Of a stretch of DNA of 64,000 bases, positions 8,475 through 18,338 are shown one piece after another. The stretch comes from Streptomyces sp. LUP30 (lineage in GTDB: Bacteria > Actinomycetota > Actinomycetes > Streptomycetales > Streptomycetaceae), in assembly GCF_001746365.1 (NCBI RefSeq), contig NZ_MJAJ01000029.1, positions 36,145 through 100,144 on the forward strand, written 5' to 3'. The notes beneath the pieces were generated by a model. The model had not been told where the DNA came from, searched no databases, and saw only the letters and a program-made list of their open reading frames with translations. Numbering within the stretch: position 1 is the stretch's first letter; every line of letters starts with the position of its first letter. Both the position numbers and the translations under genes were made by a program.

Positions 8475-9251
8475 GTCGCGCGGAGATACCGCCGAGTAGG
8501 GCCAGACCGTTGACCTAGACCCCTGGAGTCCTGCGCGAGCCTCACATAAGCTCTTCACAAGGCTCGCGCATCATCCTTACGCTTGGGCCTCGATCGCCGT
8601 ATCCGGTCCCTTGCGCATCTAACGGACATATGCAAGAGACACAGATCACAGTGACGTGAACGTAACCATCGAAGGGGCTCGAAGGTCTAAGTTGACGATG
8701 TCGGGAAGCGTCTTGGGGGGCGTGACCTGACATCTGGGGATGTCTTGGGGGACGTCCTCGGAGATGCGTTGCCGGGGCAGTACACCGGGAAGCTTTGAGC
8801 GGCCCTCCCAGCGTGCGCTGTCCCGGCAGATCGCACACAGCGGTGGTGCGGCGAGTTCTGCTCGTTCTGCTCAACCGCGGGCACGACAACCGAAGATGGT
8901 CACACAACAGCGAATTCAGGCGCTGTCCTCCGAACGCCCGGCCGGATCCCGTGGGGGGAATCCGCACCGGGACATGGGAAGGCGCCCTGGTCGTCGGCCC
9001 GTGGGGGGACCGGCGCCGGGGCGCCTTCCGTATGCCCGCACACGGGGAGCCCGCGAGAGGGCCCACCGCGCCCGGCCCTCGCCGCACCCGAAAGCCTCTC
9101 TCACGCGCGCCCGAAAGCCTTCCTCGCGCGCCGCCGGGCAGCCTTGGCGACACGGCCGACCGTCCCGACCGCAGGGGCGCGGGGAACTGCGCGGCCGGCC
9201 CCCACCCACCCGCACCCGACGACGCACCTCGACGCACCGCACCCCCCGGCT
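8475..9251. other. long gene-free region downstream of copA
   Basis: Together with the hairpin region after it, this gives about 900 bases between copA and citA. Open frames on both strands have mixed codon usage, no convincing ribosome binding sites and no recognisable product. Visible structure: an inverted repeat with arms TGCGCGAGCC/GGCTCGCGCA (8532-8541, 8561-8570), and GGAAGGCGCC/GGCGCCTTCC arms (8977-8986, 9020-9029). The stretch 8600-8960 is less GC-rich and looks like a promoter/leader without a following gene, so a deleted or decayed gene is possible. Confidence 0.5.
8532..8570 (+). terminator. inverted repeat after copA, possible terminator
   Basis: Perfect 10-base arms (8532-8541 and 8561-8570) enclose a 19-base loop, 58 bases past the copA stop. 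No T-run follows, which is common for actinobacterial terminators. An operator function is the alternative. Confidence 0.4.
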
Positions 9252-9305
9252 CCCGGGGCCTTGCCCCGGACACACGACTGCCCGGGGCAAGGCCCCGGGC
9301 AGTCG
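9252..9305. terminator. overlapping mutually exclusive hairpins downstream of citA
   Basis: The segment 9252-9269 pairs perfectly (18 of 18) with 9282-9299 around a 12-base loop. Alternatively 9275-9288 pairs perfectly (14 of 14) with 9292-9305 around a three-base loop. The two stems share bases and cannot coexist. Located 70-120 bases beyond the citA stop (leftward gene), it most simply serves as the citA terminator. Strand of action is not decidable because both structures are palindromic. Confidence 0.7.
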
Positions 9306-9373
9306 GACATCAGGACATGCGGCACATCACGAGGGGCGCCTGGAAGCGACCCGGCCCCCCGCCGCCGGAGGCG

Positions 9374-10672
<1,299 letters not shown>

Positions 10673-10780
10673 GTCATCCCTCACCGACGTTGTGCCTCTT
10701 CTTCGAGGTTGCCCTGACTGTCTCTACCATCCCCCATTTGGCGCAGGAGAGTGCACTCGGGGTCGACCATTGGGCTTATC

Positions 10781-10799
10781 GGCGGCACTCAGTGCCGCC
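10781..10799. promoter_or_regulatory. perfect palindrome upstream of citA
   Basis: GGCGGCACT-C-AGTGCCGCC, nine-base arms, lies about 110 bases upstream of the citA start. A second symmetrical element, TGATCGATCA beside a T/A-rich run, is at 10864-10873. They may be the recD2-like gene terminator or citA operators; sequence alone does not decide. Confidence 0.4.
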
Positions 10800-10912
10800 A
10801 ACCAGCTCATCCTGCCGCCTTGTTCACGGTTGGGGAAGTGCTCTGTGACCTTCGTGACTCATTTGATCGATCATTTTTTACACGTTCTCCGGAAGTCCCG
10901 TGACCGCCGGGC

Positions 10913-13171
10913 TCACCGGCCCGCGAGCCGGAAGTCCAGGGCCGTGCAGCGGCGGCCCGCCGACACCGTCCGCACCGCCTGGCCGATCGCCTTGCGGGAG
11001 CCGACGAGGACGACGAGCTTTTTCGCGCGGGTGACGGCCGTATACAGAAGATTCCGCTGCAGCATCATCCATGCTCCCGTGGTGACGGGGATCACCACGG
11101 CGGGATATTCACTCCCCTGTGAACGGTGGATCGTCACCGCGTACGCGTGGGCCAACTCGTCCAGTTCGTCGAACTCGTAGGGCACCTCCTCGTCCTCGTC
11201 GGTCAGCACCGTCAGGCGCTGGTCGACCGGGTCGAGCGAGGTGACGACGCCGACGGTGCCGTTGAAGACGCCGTTCTCCCCTTTGTCGTAATTGTTGCGG
11301 ATCTGGGTGACCTTGTCGCCGACGCGGAACACCCGGCCGCCGAAGCGCTTCTCGGGGAGGTCGGGACGGCCGGGCGTGACGGCCTGCTGGAGCAGCCCGT
11401 TGAGGGCGCCTGCGCCGGCCGGGCCGCGGTGCATGGGCGCCAGGACCTGCACGTCCCGGCGCGGGTCGAGACCGAACCTGGCCGGAATGCGGCGCGCGGC
11501 CACGTCCACCGTGAGCCGGCCGGCCTCCTCCGTGTCGTCCTCGACGAAGAGGAAGAAGTCCTTCATGCCGTCGGTGAGCGGATGCTGACCGGCGTTGATC
11601 CGGTGCGCGTTGGTCACCACGCCGGACTGCTGGGCCTGGCGGAACACGCGCGTGAGGCGCACGGCCGGCACCGGGCCGCCGTCGGCGAGCAGGTCGCGCA
11701 GCACCTCGCCGGCGCCGACGCTGGGGAGCTGGTCGACGTCCCCGACGAAGAGCAGGTGTGCGCCCGGCGGGACGGCTTTGACGAGCTTGTTGGCGAGGAG
11801 CAGGTCCAGCATCGACGCCTCGTCGACCACGACCAGGTCGGCGTCCAGCGGGCGGTCGCGGTCGTACGCCGCGTCGCCACCGGGCTTGAGCTCCAGCAGG
11901 CGGTGCACGGTGGAGGCTTCCGCGCCGGTCAGCTCGGCCAGCCGCTTGGCGGCGCGGCCGGTGGGCGCGGCGAGCACGACCTTCGCCTTGCGCGCGCGGG
12001 CCAGCTCCACGATCGAGCGGACCGTGAAGGACTTGCCGCAGCCGGGGCCGCCGGTGAGGACGGCGACCTTCTCGGTCAGCGCGAGCCGGACGGCCGCCTC
12101 CTGCTCGGGCGCGAGGTCGGCCTTCGTACGGGTCCTCAGCCAGGCCAGCGCCTTGTCCCAGGCCACGTCACGGAAGGCCGGCATCCGGTCCTCGTCGGTG
12201 CGCAGCAGGCGCAACAGCTGGGCGGACAGGGAGAGTTCGGCGCGGTGGAAGGGGACCAGGTAGACGGCGGAGACCGGATCCCCGCCGTCGGCCGCCGGCA
12301 CTCTCTCCCGGACGACCCCGGGGTCCTCGCCCTCCTCCGGCGGTTCGGCGAGCTCCGCGAGGCACTCGATGACCAGGCCGGTGTCGACCTGCAGGAGCTT
12401 GACCGCGTCGGCGATCAGCCGCTCCTCCGGGAGGTAGCAGTGGCCCTGGTCGGTGGCCTGGGACAGGGCGTACTGCAGGCCCGCCTTGACCCGCTCCGGG
12501 CTGTCGTGCGGGATGCCGACGGACTGGGCGATCCGGTCCGCGGTGAGGAAGCCGATGCCCCAGACGTCGGAGGCGAGCCGGTAGGGCTGGTTCTTCACGA
12601 CGGAGATCGAGGCGTCGCCGTACTTCTTGTAGATGCGGACCGCGATGGACGTGGACACCTCGACGGTCTGCAGGAAGAGCATGACCTCCTTGATCGCCTT
12701 CTGTTCCTCCCAGGCGTCGGCGATCTTCTTCGTGCGCTTCGGACCGAGGCCGGGCACCTCGATGAGCCGTTTCGGCTCCTCCTCGATGATCTTCAGGGTG
12801 TCCATGCCGAAGTGCTGGGTGATGCGGTCGGCGAAGACCGGGCCGATGCCCTTGACCAGGCCGGACCCCAGGTAGCGGCGCATGCCCTGGACGGTGGCGG
12901 GCAGCACGGTCGTGTAGTTCTCGACGGTGAACTGCTTGCCGTACTGCGGGTGGGAGCCCCAACGGCCCTCCATGCGCAGGGACTCGCCGACCTGGGCGCC
13001 GAGCAGTGCGCCGACGACCGTGAGGAGGTCGCCGCCGCCTCTGCCCGTGTCGACCCGGGCGACCGTGTAGCCGTTGTCCTCGTTGGCGTACGTGATGCGT
13101 TCCAGCACGCCTTCCAGCGTGGCGAGCCGCCGCTCTTCCGCCCCCTGGGCGGCCCCCGTCTGTTGGGACAT
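10913..13171 (-). CDS. recD2: RecD2-type superfamily 1B DNA helicase
   Basis: 752 residues, starting at MSQQTGAAQGAEERR. The N-terminal part has the OB-like RecD2 N domain and tandem helix-hairpin-helix elements (KGIGPVFADRI, VPGLGPKRTKKI). The C-terminal motor has Walker A GGPGCGKS (K380), Walker B VVVDEASMLD, motif III FVGDVDQLPSVGAGEVL, and C-terminal motifs VTIHRSQGSEYPAVV and LYTAVTRAKK. RecD2 proteins act without RecBC as 5'-3' helicases in repair and fork maintenance. The start was set at the ATG that begins this conserved N-terminus; an open frame upstream is not coding-like. Confidence 0.9.
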   Translation of the reverse strand: MSQQTGAAQGAEERRLATLEGVLERITYANEDNGYTVARVDTGRGGGDLLTVVGALLGAQVGESLRMEGRWGSHPQYGKQFTVENYTTVLPATVQGMRRYLGSGLVKGIGPVFADRITQHFGMDTLKIIEEEPKRLIEVPGLGPKRTKKIADAWEEQKAIKEVMLFLQTVEVSTSIAVRIYKKYGDASISVVKNQPYRLASDVWGIGFLTADRIAQSVGIPHDSPERVKAGLQYALSQATDQGHCYLPEERLIADAVKLLQVDTGLVIECLAELAEPPEEGEDPGVVRERVPAADGGDPVSAVYLVPFHRAELSLSAQLLRLLRTDEDRMPAFRDVAWDKALAWLRTRTKADLAPEQEAAVRLALTEKVAVLTGGPGCGKSFTVRSIVELARARKAKVVLAAPTGRAAKRLAELTGAEASTVHRLLELKPGGDAAYDRDRPLDADLVVVDEASMLDLLLANKLVKAVPPGAHLLFVGDVDQLPSVGAGEVLRDLLADGGPVPAVRLTRVFRQAQQSGVVTNAHRINAGQHPLTDGMKDFFLFVEDDTEEAGRLTVDVAARRIPARFGLDPRRDVQVLAPMHRGPAGAGALNGLLQQAVTPGRPDLPEKRFGGRVFRVGDKVTQIRNNYDKGENGVFNGTVGVVTSLDPVDQRLTVLTDEDEEVPYEFDELDELAHAYAVTIHRSQGSEYPAVVIPVTTGAWMMLQRNLLYTAVTRAKKLVVLVGSRKAIGQAVRTVSAGRRCTALDFRLAGR

Positions 13172-13221
13172 GATCCGACGGTACCGCCCGCCACCGACAG
13201 GGCCGCCCGGGTCGCCTCGGG

Positions 13222-13545
13222 TCAGTCCTGCTCGATCGTCACACAGGTGCCGACCACGTAGCCGGTGACACCGCTCCTGGTGACCTTCACCCAGCGCTTG
13301 CTGACGATGCCGCACTTCTCGTAAGCGGTGGCGCCGTAGTACATCGTGCAGGAGGCCGAGGCGCTCTGACCCTTGTTGAGCTGGGCGAGAGCGGTGCCGC
13401 CGGTGCTGGTCGTGGAACGGATGACCACGGTCTCGAGGGCCTTGGCCGTGCAGCTCGCCGCGGCGGCCGGGGTGGCGGCGACGAACGAGGCGCCGACCAG
13501 GGCGACCGCCCCCGCGGACGCGCCGAGTATCCGGCTTGCGCGCAT
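13222..13545 (-). CDS. small secreted SH3-like (bacterial SH3b) protein
   Basis: 107 residues. A Sec signal peptide runs MRASRILGASAGAVALVGAS to an AAA cleavage region, so the mature part is about 75 residues. It holds three cysteines and an SH3_3-like pattern (LAQLNKGQSASASC ... WVKVTRSGVTGYVVGTCV), typical of Streptomyces exported SH3b domains that bind cell wall or stabilise secreted complexes. ATG preceded by GGGGAG. No operon partner; the exact function is unknown. Confidence 0.75.
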   Translation of the reverse strand: MRASRILGASAGAVALVGASFVAATPAAAASCTAKALETVVIRSTTSTGGTALAQLNKGQSASASCTMYYGATAYEKCGIVSKRWVKVTRSGVTGYVVGTCVTIEQD

Positions 13546-13672
13546 GTCTGTTCTCCCCTGTTTGCTTGGCACGGGCATGCCACCCGTGACGGTCCAGGGC
13601 AGCCTAGGGCCCTGCGCGGCCGCCTTCATCACGATCCGGTTTCAGCCAGGCCGGGGGCTTGATTAACGCCCG

Positions 13673-13718
13673 TGTAATCGATTCCAATCCTTCCTACGCG
13701 TCGATGTAATCGATTCCA
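13673..13718. promoter_or_regulatory. two tandem LacI-type operators upstream of the ribose operon
   Basis: TGTAATCGATTCCA occurs twice, at 13673-13686 and 13705-13718, centres 32 bases (three helical turns) apart. Each fits the palindrome TGNAATCGATTNCA with a central CG, the usual shape of LacI-family operators. They lie 50-95 bases before the lacI-type gene start, so autoregulation and control of the downstream ribose genes are expected. Same-face spacing suits cooperative binding or looping. Confidence 0.75.
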
Positions 13719-13767
13719 CGACGTACACGACGTGCACGAACCGAGTCCACGAGGAGGTGGAGCGGCG

Positions 13768-14784
13768 ATGGCGAGCATCAAGGACGTCGCTGCCGAGGCG
13801 GGCGTCTCCGTCGCCACGGTGTCACGCGTCCTGAACGACCATCCGTCGGTCAGCGACGACGCACGCACGCGCGTGCTGGCCGCCGTCGAGGCGCTGGGCT
13901 ACCGCCCGAACGCCGTCGCCCGGTCGCTGCGCACCGACCAGACCCGCACCCTCGGCCTGGTCATCAGCGACGTGATGAACCCCTACTTCACCGAGCTGGC
14001 CCGATCCGTCGAGGAGGAGGCCCGCGCCCTCGGCTACAGCGTGATCATCGGCAACGCCGACGAACGGCCCGACCTGCAGGACCACCACGTCACGACCCTG
14101 CTCGACCGCCGGATCGACGGGCTGCTGGTCTCCCCCACCGACGGCGGCTCCCCGCGGATGCTGGACGCCGCGCGCGCGGGCACGCCGATGGTGTTCGTCG
14201 ACCGGTGGATCCCCGGCCTGGACGTGCCCGTGGTCAGGTCGGACGGACGGGCAGCCGTGCGCGACCTCGTGGCCCATCTGCACGGTCTCGGCCACCGCCG
14301 GCTCGCCATCATCGCGGGGCCCGCCGCCACCACCACCGGCAGCGAGCGCGTGGAGGCCTTCCGCGCCGCCCTCGCCGAGTACGGACTCCCCCTCCCGGAC
14401 GCCTACACGGGACAGGGCGACTTCCAGGCCGAGAGCGGACGGCGGGTCACCGAGGGCTTCCTCGACCTGCCCGAGCCGCCCGAGGTCGTGTTCGCCGCCG
14501 ACAACCTGATGGCGCTGGGCGCGCTGGACGCCGTCCGCGCGCGTGGGCTGCGTGTTCCGGACGACCTGGCGCTCGCCGCGTTCGACGACATCCCGTGGTT
14601 CGTGCACACCGATCCGCCGATCACGGCGATCGCCCAGCCGACGGGCGAGCTGGGGCGGGCCGCCGTGCGCGCGCTCGTCGACCGCATCGAGGGACGGCCC
14701 CCGCAGTCGGTCACCTTCACCGCCCGCCTCGTCGTACGCCGCTCGTGCGGCGAGTCCCCCGTAACGAACAGGAGCCAGACGTGA
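13768..14784 (+). CDS. LacI-family transcriptional regulator of the ribose operon (RbsR-like)
   Basis: 338 residues from the ATG at 13768, which follows GAGGAGGTGGAG. The first residues MASIKDVAAEAGVSVATVSR form the LacI helix-turn-helix, followed by the hinge helix (NAVARSLR) and a periplasmic-binding-like sensor domain (LGLVISDVMNPYFTELARSVEEEA ... HRRLAIIAG). The stop overlaps the rbsA start in a GTGA junction, so it is the first gene of the operon it probably represses, through the tandem operators upstream. Ribose as inducer is inferred from the downstream genes. Confidence 0.9.
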   Translation: MASIKDVAAEAGVSVATVSRVLNDHPSVSDDARTRVLAAVEALGYRPNAVARSLRTDQTRTLGLVISDVMNPYFTELARSVEEEARALGYSVIIGNADERPDLQDHHVTTLLDRRIDGLLVSPTDGGSPRMLDAARAGTPMVFVDRWIPGLDVPVVRSDGRAAVRDLVAHLHGLGHRRLAIIAGPAATTTGSERVEAFRAALAEYGLPLPDAYTGQGDFQAESGRRVTEGFLDLPEPPEVVFAADNLMALGALDAVRARGLRVPDDLALAAFDDIPWFVHTDPPITAIAQPTGELGRAAVRALVDRIEGRPPQSVTFTARLVVRRSCGESPVTNRSQT

Positions 14785-16325
14785 GCAACGCGGACGAGTT
14801 GCTGCGCATCGAAGGCATACGCAAGACCTTCCCCGGCGTGGTCGCGCTCGACAGCGTCGACTTCGACCTGCGGCGGGGCGAGGTGCATGTGCTCCTCGGT
14901 GAGAACGGCGCGGGCAAGAGCACCCTCATCAAGATGCTCTCCGGCGCCTACCGGCCCGACGCCGGGCGGATCCTGGCCGGCGGCGAAGAGGTGCGCATCC
15001 ATGGCGCGCAGGACTCCGAGCGTCTCGGGATCGCCACCATCTACCAGGAGTTCAACCTCGTCCCCGATCTGACGGTCGCCGAGAACATCTTCCTGGGACG
15101 GCAGCCCCGTCGTCTCGGGGTGATCGACCGCAAGCGGATGGATGCCGAGGCCGCCGTCCTGCTGGAGCGGGTCGGCGTGAACGTCCCGCCCCGTGCGCGG
15201 GTGCGTGAACTCGGCATCGCCCGGCTGCAGATGGTCGAGATCGCCAAGGCGCTCAGCCTGAACGCGCGCGTGCTCATCATGGACGAGCCGACCGCCGTGC
15301 TGACCTCCGAGGAGGTCGACAAGCTCTTCGCGATCGTGCGCAGGCTGCGCGAGGACGGCGTCGGCATCGTGTTCATCACGCATCACCTGGAGGAGATCGC
15401 CGCCCTCGGCGACCGCGTCACGGTCATCCGCGACGGCAGGAGCGTCGGACAGGTGCCGGCCTCCACCCCGCAGGACGAGCTCGTACGGCTCATGGTGGGC
15501 CGCTCCATCGAGCAGCAGTACCCCAGGGAGCGCGCCGAGACGGGCGCCGCCCTGCTGTCCGTCGAAGGGCTCACCCGCGACGGCGTCTTCCACGACGTCT
15601 CCTTCGAGGTGCGCGCCGGTGAGGTCGTCGGCGTCGCCGGGCTCGTCGGCGCCGGTCGTACCGAGGTCGTACGGGCCGTCTTCGGGGCCGACCCCTACGA
15701 CCGGGGCACCGTGCGGGTCGCGGGGGCGCCGCTCCCCCGGCACGACGTCAACGCGGCGATGACGGCCGGGATCGGCCTGGTGCCCGAGGACCGCAAGGGC
15801 CAGGGACTCGTGCTGGACCAGTCGGTCGAGGAGAACCTCGGGCTCGTGACCATGCGGGCCGCGACCCGTGGCGGGCTGGTCGACCTGAAGGGCCAGCGCG
15901 AGGCGGCGGCGCGGATCGCCGCGCAGCTGGGCGTGCGGATGGCCGGCCTCGGCCAGCAGGTGCGCACCCTGTCCGGCGGCAACCAGCAGAAGGTCGTCAT
16001 CGGCAAGTGGCTGCTGGCCGACACCAAGGTGCTGATCCTCGACGAGCCCACCCGCGGGATCGACGTCGGCGCCAAGGTCGAGATCTACCAGCTCGTCAAC
16101 GAGCTGACGGCGGCCGGCGCCGCGGTCCTGATGATCTCCAGCGATCTGCCCGAGGTGCTCGGCATGAGCGACCGGGTGCTGGTGATGGCCCAGGGCCGGA
16201 TCGCCGGCGAACTGCCTGCCGAGCAGGCCACCCAGGACGCGGTGATGGCGCTCGCCGTCAGCGCGCCCGCCACCCCCCGTACCACCCCTACGACCACGGA
16301 AGTGGAGGCCGGCCGTGGCCGCTGA
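14781..16325 (+). CDS. rbsA: RbsA, ribose ABC transporter ATP-binding protein (two NBDs)
   Basis: 514 residues from a GTG overlapping the regulator stop. Two tandem nucleotide-binding domains of the carbohydrate type: the first has Walker A GENGAGKST (residues 40-48); the second has the degenerate P-loop GLVGAGRTE, usual for RbsA/MglA, and the signature LSGGNQQK (397-404). It powers ribose uptake through the permease encoded next, whose GTG start lies inside its 3' end (11-base overlap). The final 20 residues (Thr/Pro-rich) form a tail. Confidence 0.93.
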   Translation: MSNADELLRIEGIRKTFPGVVALDSVDFDLRRGEVHVLLGENGAGKSTLIKMLSGAYRPDAGRILAGGEEVRIHGAQDSERLGIATIYQEFNLVPDLTVAENIFLGRQPRRLGVIDRKRMDAEAAVLLERVGVNVPPRARVRELGIARLQMVEIAKALSLNARVLIMDEPTAVLTSEEVDKLFAIVRRLREDGVGIVFITHHLEEIAALGDRVTVIRDGRSVGQVPASTPQDELVRLMVGRSIEQQYPRERAETGAALLSVEGLTRDGVFHDVSFEVRAGEVVGVAGLVGAGRTEVVRAVFGADPYDRGTVRVAGAPLPRHDVNAAMTAGIGLVPEDRKGQGLVLDQSVEENLGLVTMRAATRGGLVDLKGQREAAARIAAQLGVRMAGLGQQVRTLSGGNQQKVVIGKWLLADTKVLILDEPTRGIDVGAKVEIYQLVNELTAAGAAVLMISSDLPEVLGMSDRVLVMAQGRIAGELPAEQATQDAVMALAVSAPATPRTTPTTTEVEAGRGR

Positions 16326-18267
16326 CACGCATCCCAGCACGACGGGCGCCGGTGGCGGCGCCGCGGCGGTCCGCCGCCTGCTCCTCGACAACGGCGCGCT
16401 CACCGCGCTGATCGTCCTCCTCATCGCCATGTCGGCGCTGTCGGGCGACTTCCTGACCACGGACAACCTGCTCAACGTGGGCGTCCAGGCGGCCGTGACC
16501 GCCATCCTCGCCTTCGGCGTCACGTTCGTGATCGTCTCGGCGGGCATCGACCTGTCGGTCGGCTCGGTGGCCGCGCTGTCGGCGACCGTGCTGGCCTGGA
16601 GCGCCACGCAGCACGGCGTCCCGGTGGTCATAGCGCTGCTCCTGGCCGTCGCCACCGGCATCGTCGCCGGTCTGGTGAACGGTTTCCTCATCGCCTACGG
16701 CAAACTGCCGCCGTTCATCGCGACGCTCGCGATGCTCTCGGTCGCCCGCGGTCTGTCCCTGGTGATCTCCGAGGGCTCGCCGATCGCCTTCCCCGACTCC
16801 GTCTCGCACCTCGGCGACACGCTCGGCGGCTGGCTGCCGGTTCCGGTGCTCGTCATGGTCGTGATGGGGCTGATCGCCGCGTTCGTGCTCGGCCGCACCT
16901 ACATCGGACGTTCGATGTACGCCATCGGCGGCAACGAGGAGGCCGCCCGGCTCTCGGGGCTGCGGGTGAAGCGGCAGAAGCTCGCCATCTACGCCCTGTC
17001 CGGCGTCTTCGCGGCCGCCGCGGGCGTCGTGCTCGCCTCCCGGCTGTCGTCCGCGCAGCCGCAGGCCGCCGACGGCTACGAGCTGGACGCCATCGCCGCG
17101 GTCGTCATCGGCGGCGCCTCCCTCGCCGGCGGCACCGGCAAGGCCTCGGGCACCCTGATCGGCGCGCTGATCCTGGCGGTGCTGCGCAACGGGCTGAACC
17201 TGCTGTCCGTCTCCGCGTTCTGGCAGCAGGTCGTCATCGGCGTCGTCATCGCGCTGGCGGTGCTGCTGGACACCTTGCGCCGCAAGGCGGGCGCGACCCC
17301 CGCGGCGGCCGGGGCGGGCAGCGGCGGCAAGGGCCGGCAGGCGGCGACGTACGGTCTCGCGGCCGTCGTCACCGTGGCGGTCGTCGGCGCGACCTCCTTC
17401 CTGCACGGCGGGAACTCCCCGAGCGCGAACCCGAGGATCGGCCTGGCGCTGTCCACCCTGAACAACCCGTTCTTCGTGCAGATCCAGTCCGGCGCGAAGG
17501 CCGAGGCGAAGAAGCTGGGCGTTGACCTGACGGTCACCGACGCGCAGAACGACGCCTCGCAGCAGGCCAACCAGCTGCAGAACTTCACCAGTTCCGGCTA
17601 CGACTCGATCATCGTCAACCCGGTGGACTCGGACGCGGCGAGCAACGCGGTGAAGGCCGCCGACAAGGCGAAGATCCCGGTCGTCGCCGTCGACCGGGGC
17701 GTCAACAAGGCCCCGGTGGACGCGCTGGTCGCCTCCGACAACGTGGCGGGCGGTGAACTGGCCGCGAAGACGGTCGCCGAGAAGCTGGGCGGCACCGGAA
17801 AGATCGTGATCCTCCAGGGCCAGGCCGGTACCTCCGCCGCCCGGGAGCGCGCGGCGGGCTTCGCCGAGGGCCTCAAGGCCTACCCCGGCATCCAGGTGCT
17901 CGCCCAGCAGCCGGCCGACTTCGACCGCACCAAGGGACTCGACGTGATGTCGAACCTGCTCCAGGCGCACCCGGACGTCCAGGGCGTCATCGCCGCCAAC
18001 GACGAGATGGCGCTCGGCGCGATCAAGGCGCTGGGCTCCAAGGCCGGCAAGTCCGTCCAGGTCGTCGGCTTCGACGGCACGCCGGACGGCCTCAAGGCCG
18101 TCGAACAGGGCACGCTGTACGCGTCGGTGGCACAGCAGCCGTCCCAGCTGGGCAGGATCGCCGTGGACAACGCGCTGAAGGCCCTGCGGGGCAAGAAGGT
18201 GGAGGAGACGGTGAAGGTGCCGGTGAAGGTGGTCACCGAGGCGAACGTGGCCGGGTTCAGCGGCTGA
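16315..18267 (+). CDS. rbsC: RbsC-RbsB fusion: ribose permease joined to its binding protein
   Basis: 650 residues in one open frame. Residues about 20-325 are an RbsC-type permease with roughly ten hydrophobic helices (DLSVGSVAALSA, GGNEEAARLSGL). After a Gly/Ser-rich link near residue 333 a further hydrophobic helix (about 343-362) precedes a complete RbsB-like periplasmic-binding domain starting near N372 (IGLALSTLNNPFFVQI) and ending at the C-terminus. The extra helix would place the binding domain outside the membrane as a tethered receptor. RbsB is not encoded separately here. Such fusions are known in actinomycetes; no frameshift or internal stop is seen. Confidence 0.9.
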   Translation: MAADTHPSTTGAGGGAAAVRRLLLDNGALTALIVLLIAMSALSGDFLTTDNLLNVGVQAAVTAILAFGVTFVIVSAGIDLSVGSVAALSATVLAWSATQHGVPVVIALLLAVATGIVAGLVNGFLIAYGKLPPFIATLAMLSVARGLSLVISEGSPIAFPDSVSHLGDTLGGWLPVPVLVMVVMGLIAAFVLGRTYIGRSMYAIGGNEEAARLSGLRVKRQKLAIYALSGVFAAAAGVVLASRLSSAQPQAADGYELDAIAAVVIGGASLAGGTGKASGTLIGALILAVLRNGLNLLSVSAFWQQVVIGVVIALAVLLDTLRRKAGATPAAAGAGSGGKGRQAATYGLAAVVTVAVVGATSFLHGGNSPSANPRIGLALSTLNNPFFVQIQSGAKAEAKKLGVDLTVTDAQNDASQQANQLQNFTSSGYDSIIVNPVDSDAASNAVKAADKAKIPVVAVDRGVNKAPVDALVASDNVAGGELAAKTVAEKLGGTGKIVILQGQAGTSAARERAAGFAEGLKAYPGIQVLAQQPADFDRTKGLDVMSNLLQAHPDVQGVIAANDEMALGAIKALGSKAGKSVQVVGFDGTPDGLKAVEQGTLYASVAQQPSQLGRIAVDNALKALRGKKVEETVKVPVKVVTEANVAGFSG

Positions 18268-18280
18268 CATCGAACGGGAA

Positions 18281-18310
18281 GGCGGGCGGTCCTCGTACGG
18301 ACCGCCCGCC
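18281..18310 (+). terminator. intra-operon hairpin between rbsC and rbsK
   Basis: A perfect 12-base stem (GGCGGGCGGTCC, 18281-18292, with 18299-18310) and a six-base loop fill the gap between the transporter fusion and rbsK. No T-run follows. It may partly terminate transcription or protect the upstream mRNA, lowering kinase expression relative to transport. Confidence 0.6.
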
Positions 18311-18338
18311 TCACGTCACGTACCAGGGGAGTTCTTCC

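Noticed and set aside
5859..8558. 899-codon leftward frame opposite copA
   Set aside because: His/Arg/Gly-rich shadow of copA and copZ; no motif and no start signal.
16315..18267. possibility that the RbsC-RbsB fusion is a sequencing error joining two genes
   Set aside because: The linker reads smoothly with host codon usage and contains a plausible tether helix; no sign of a missing stop and start.
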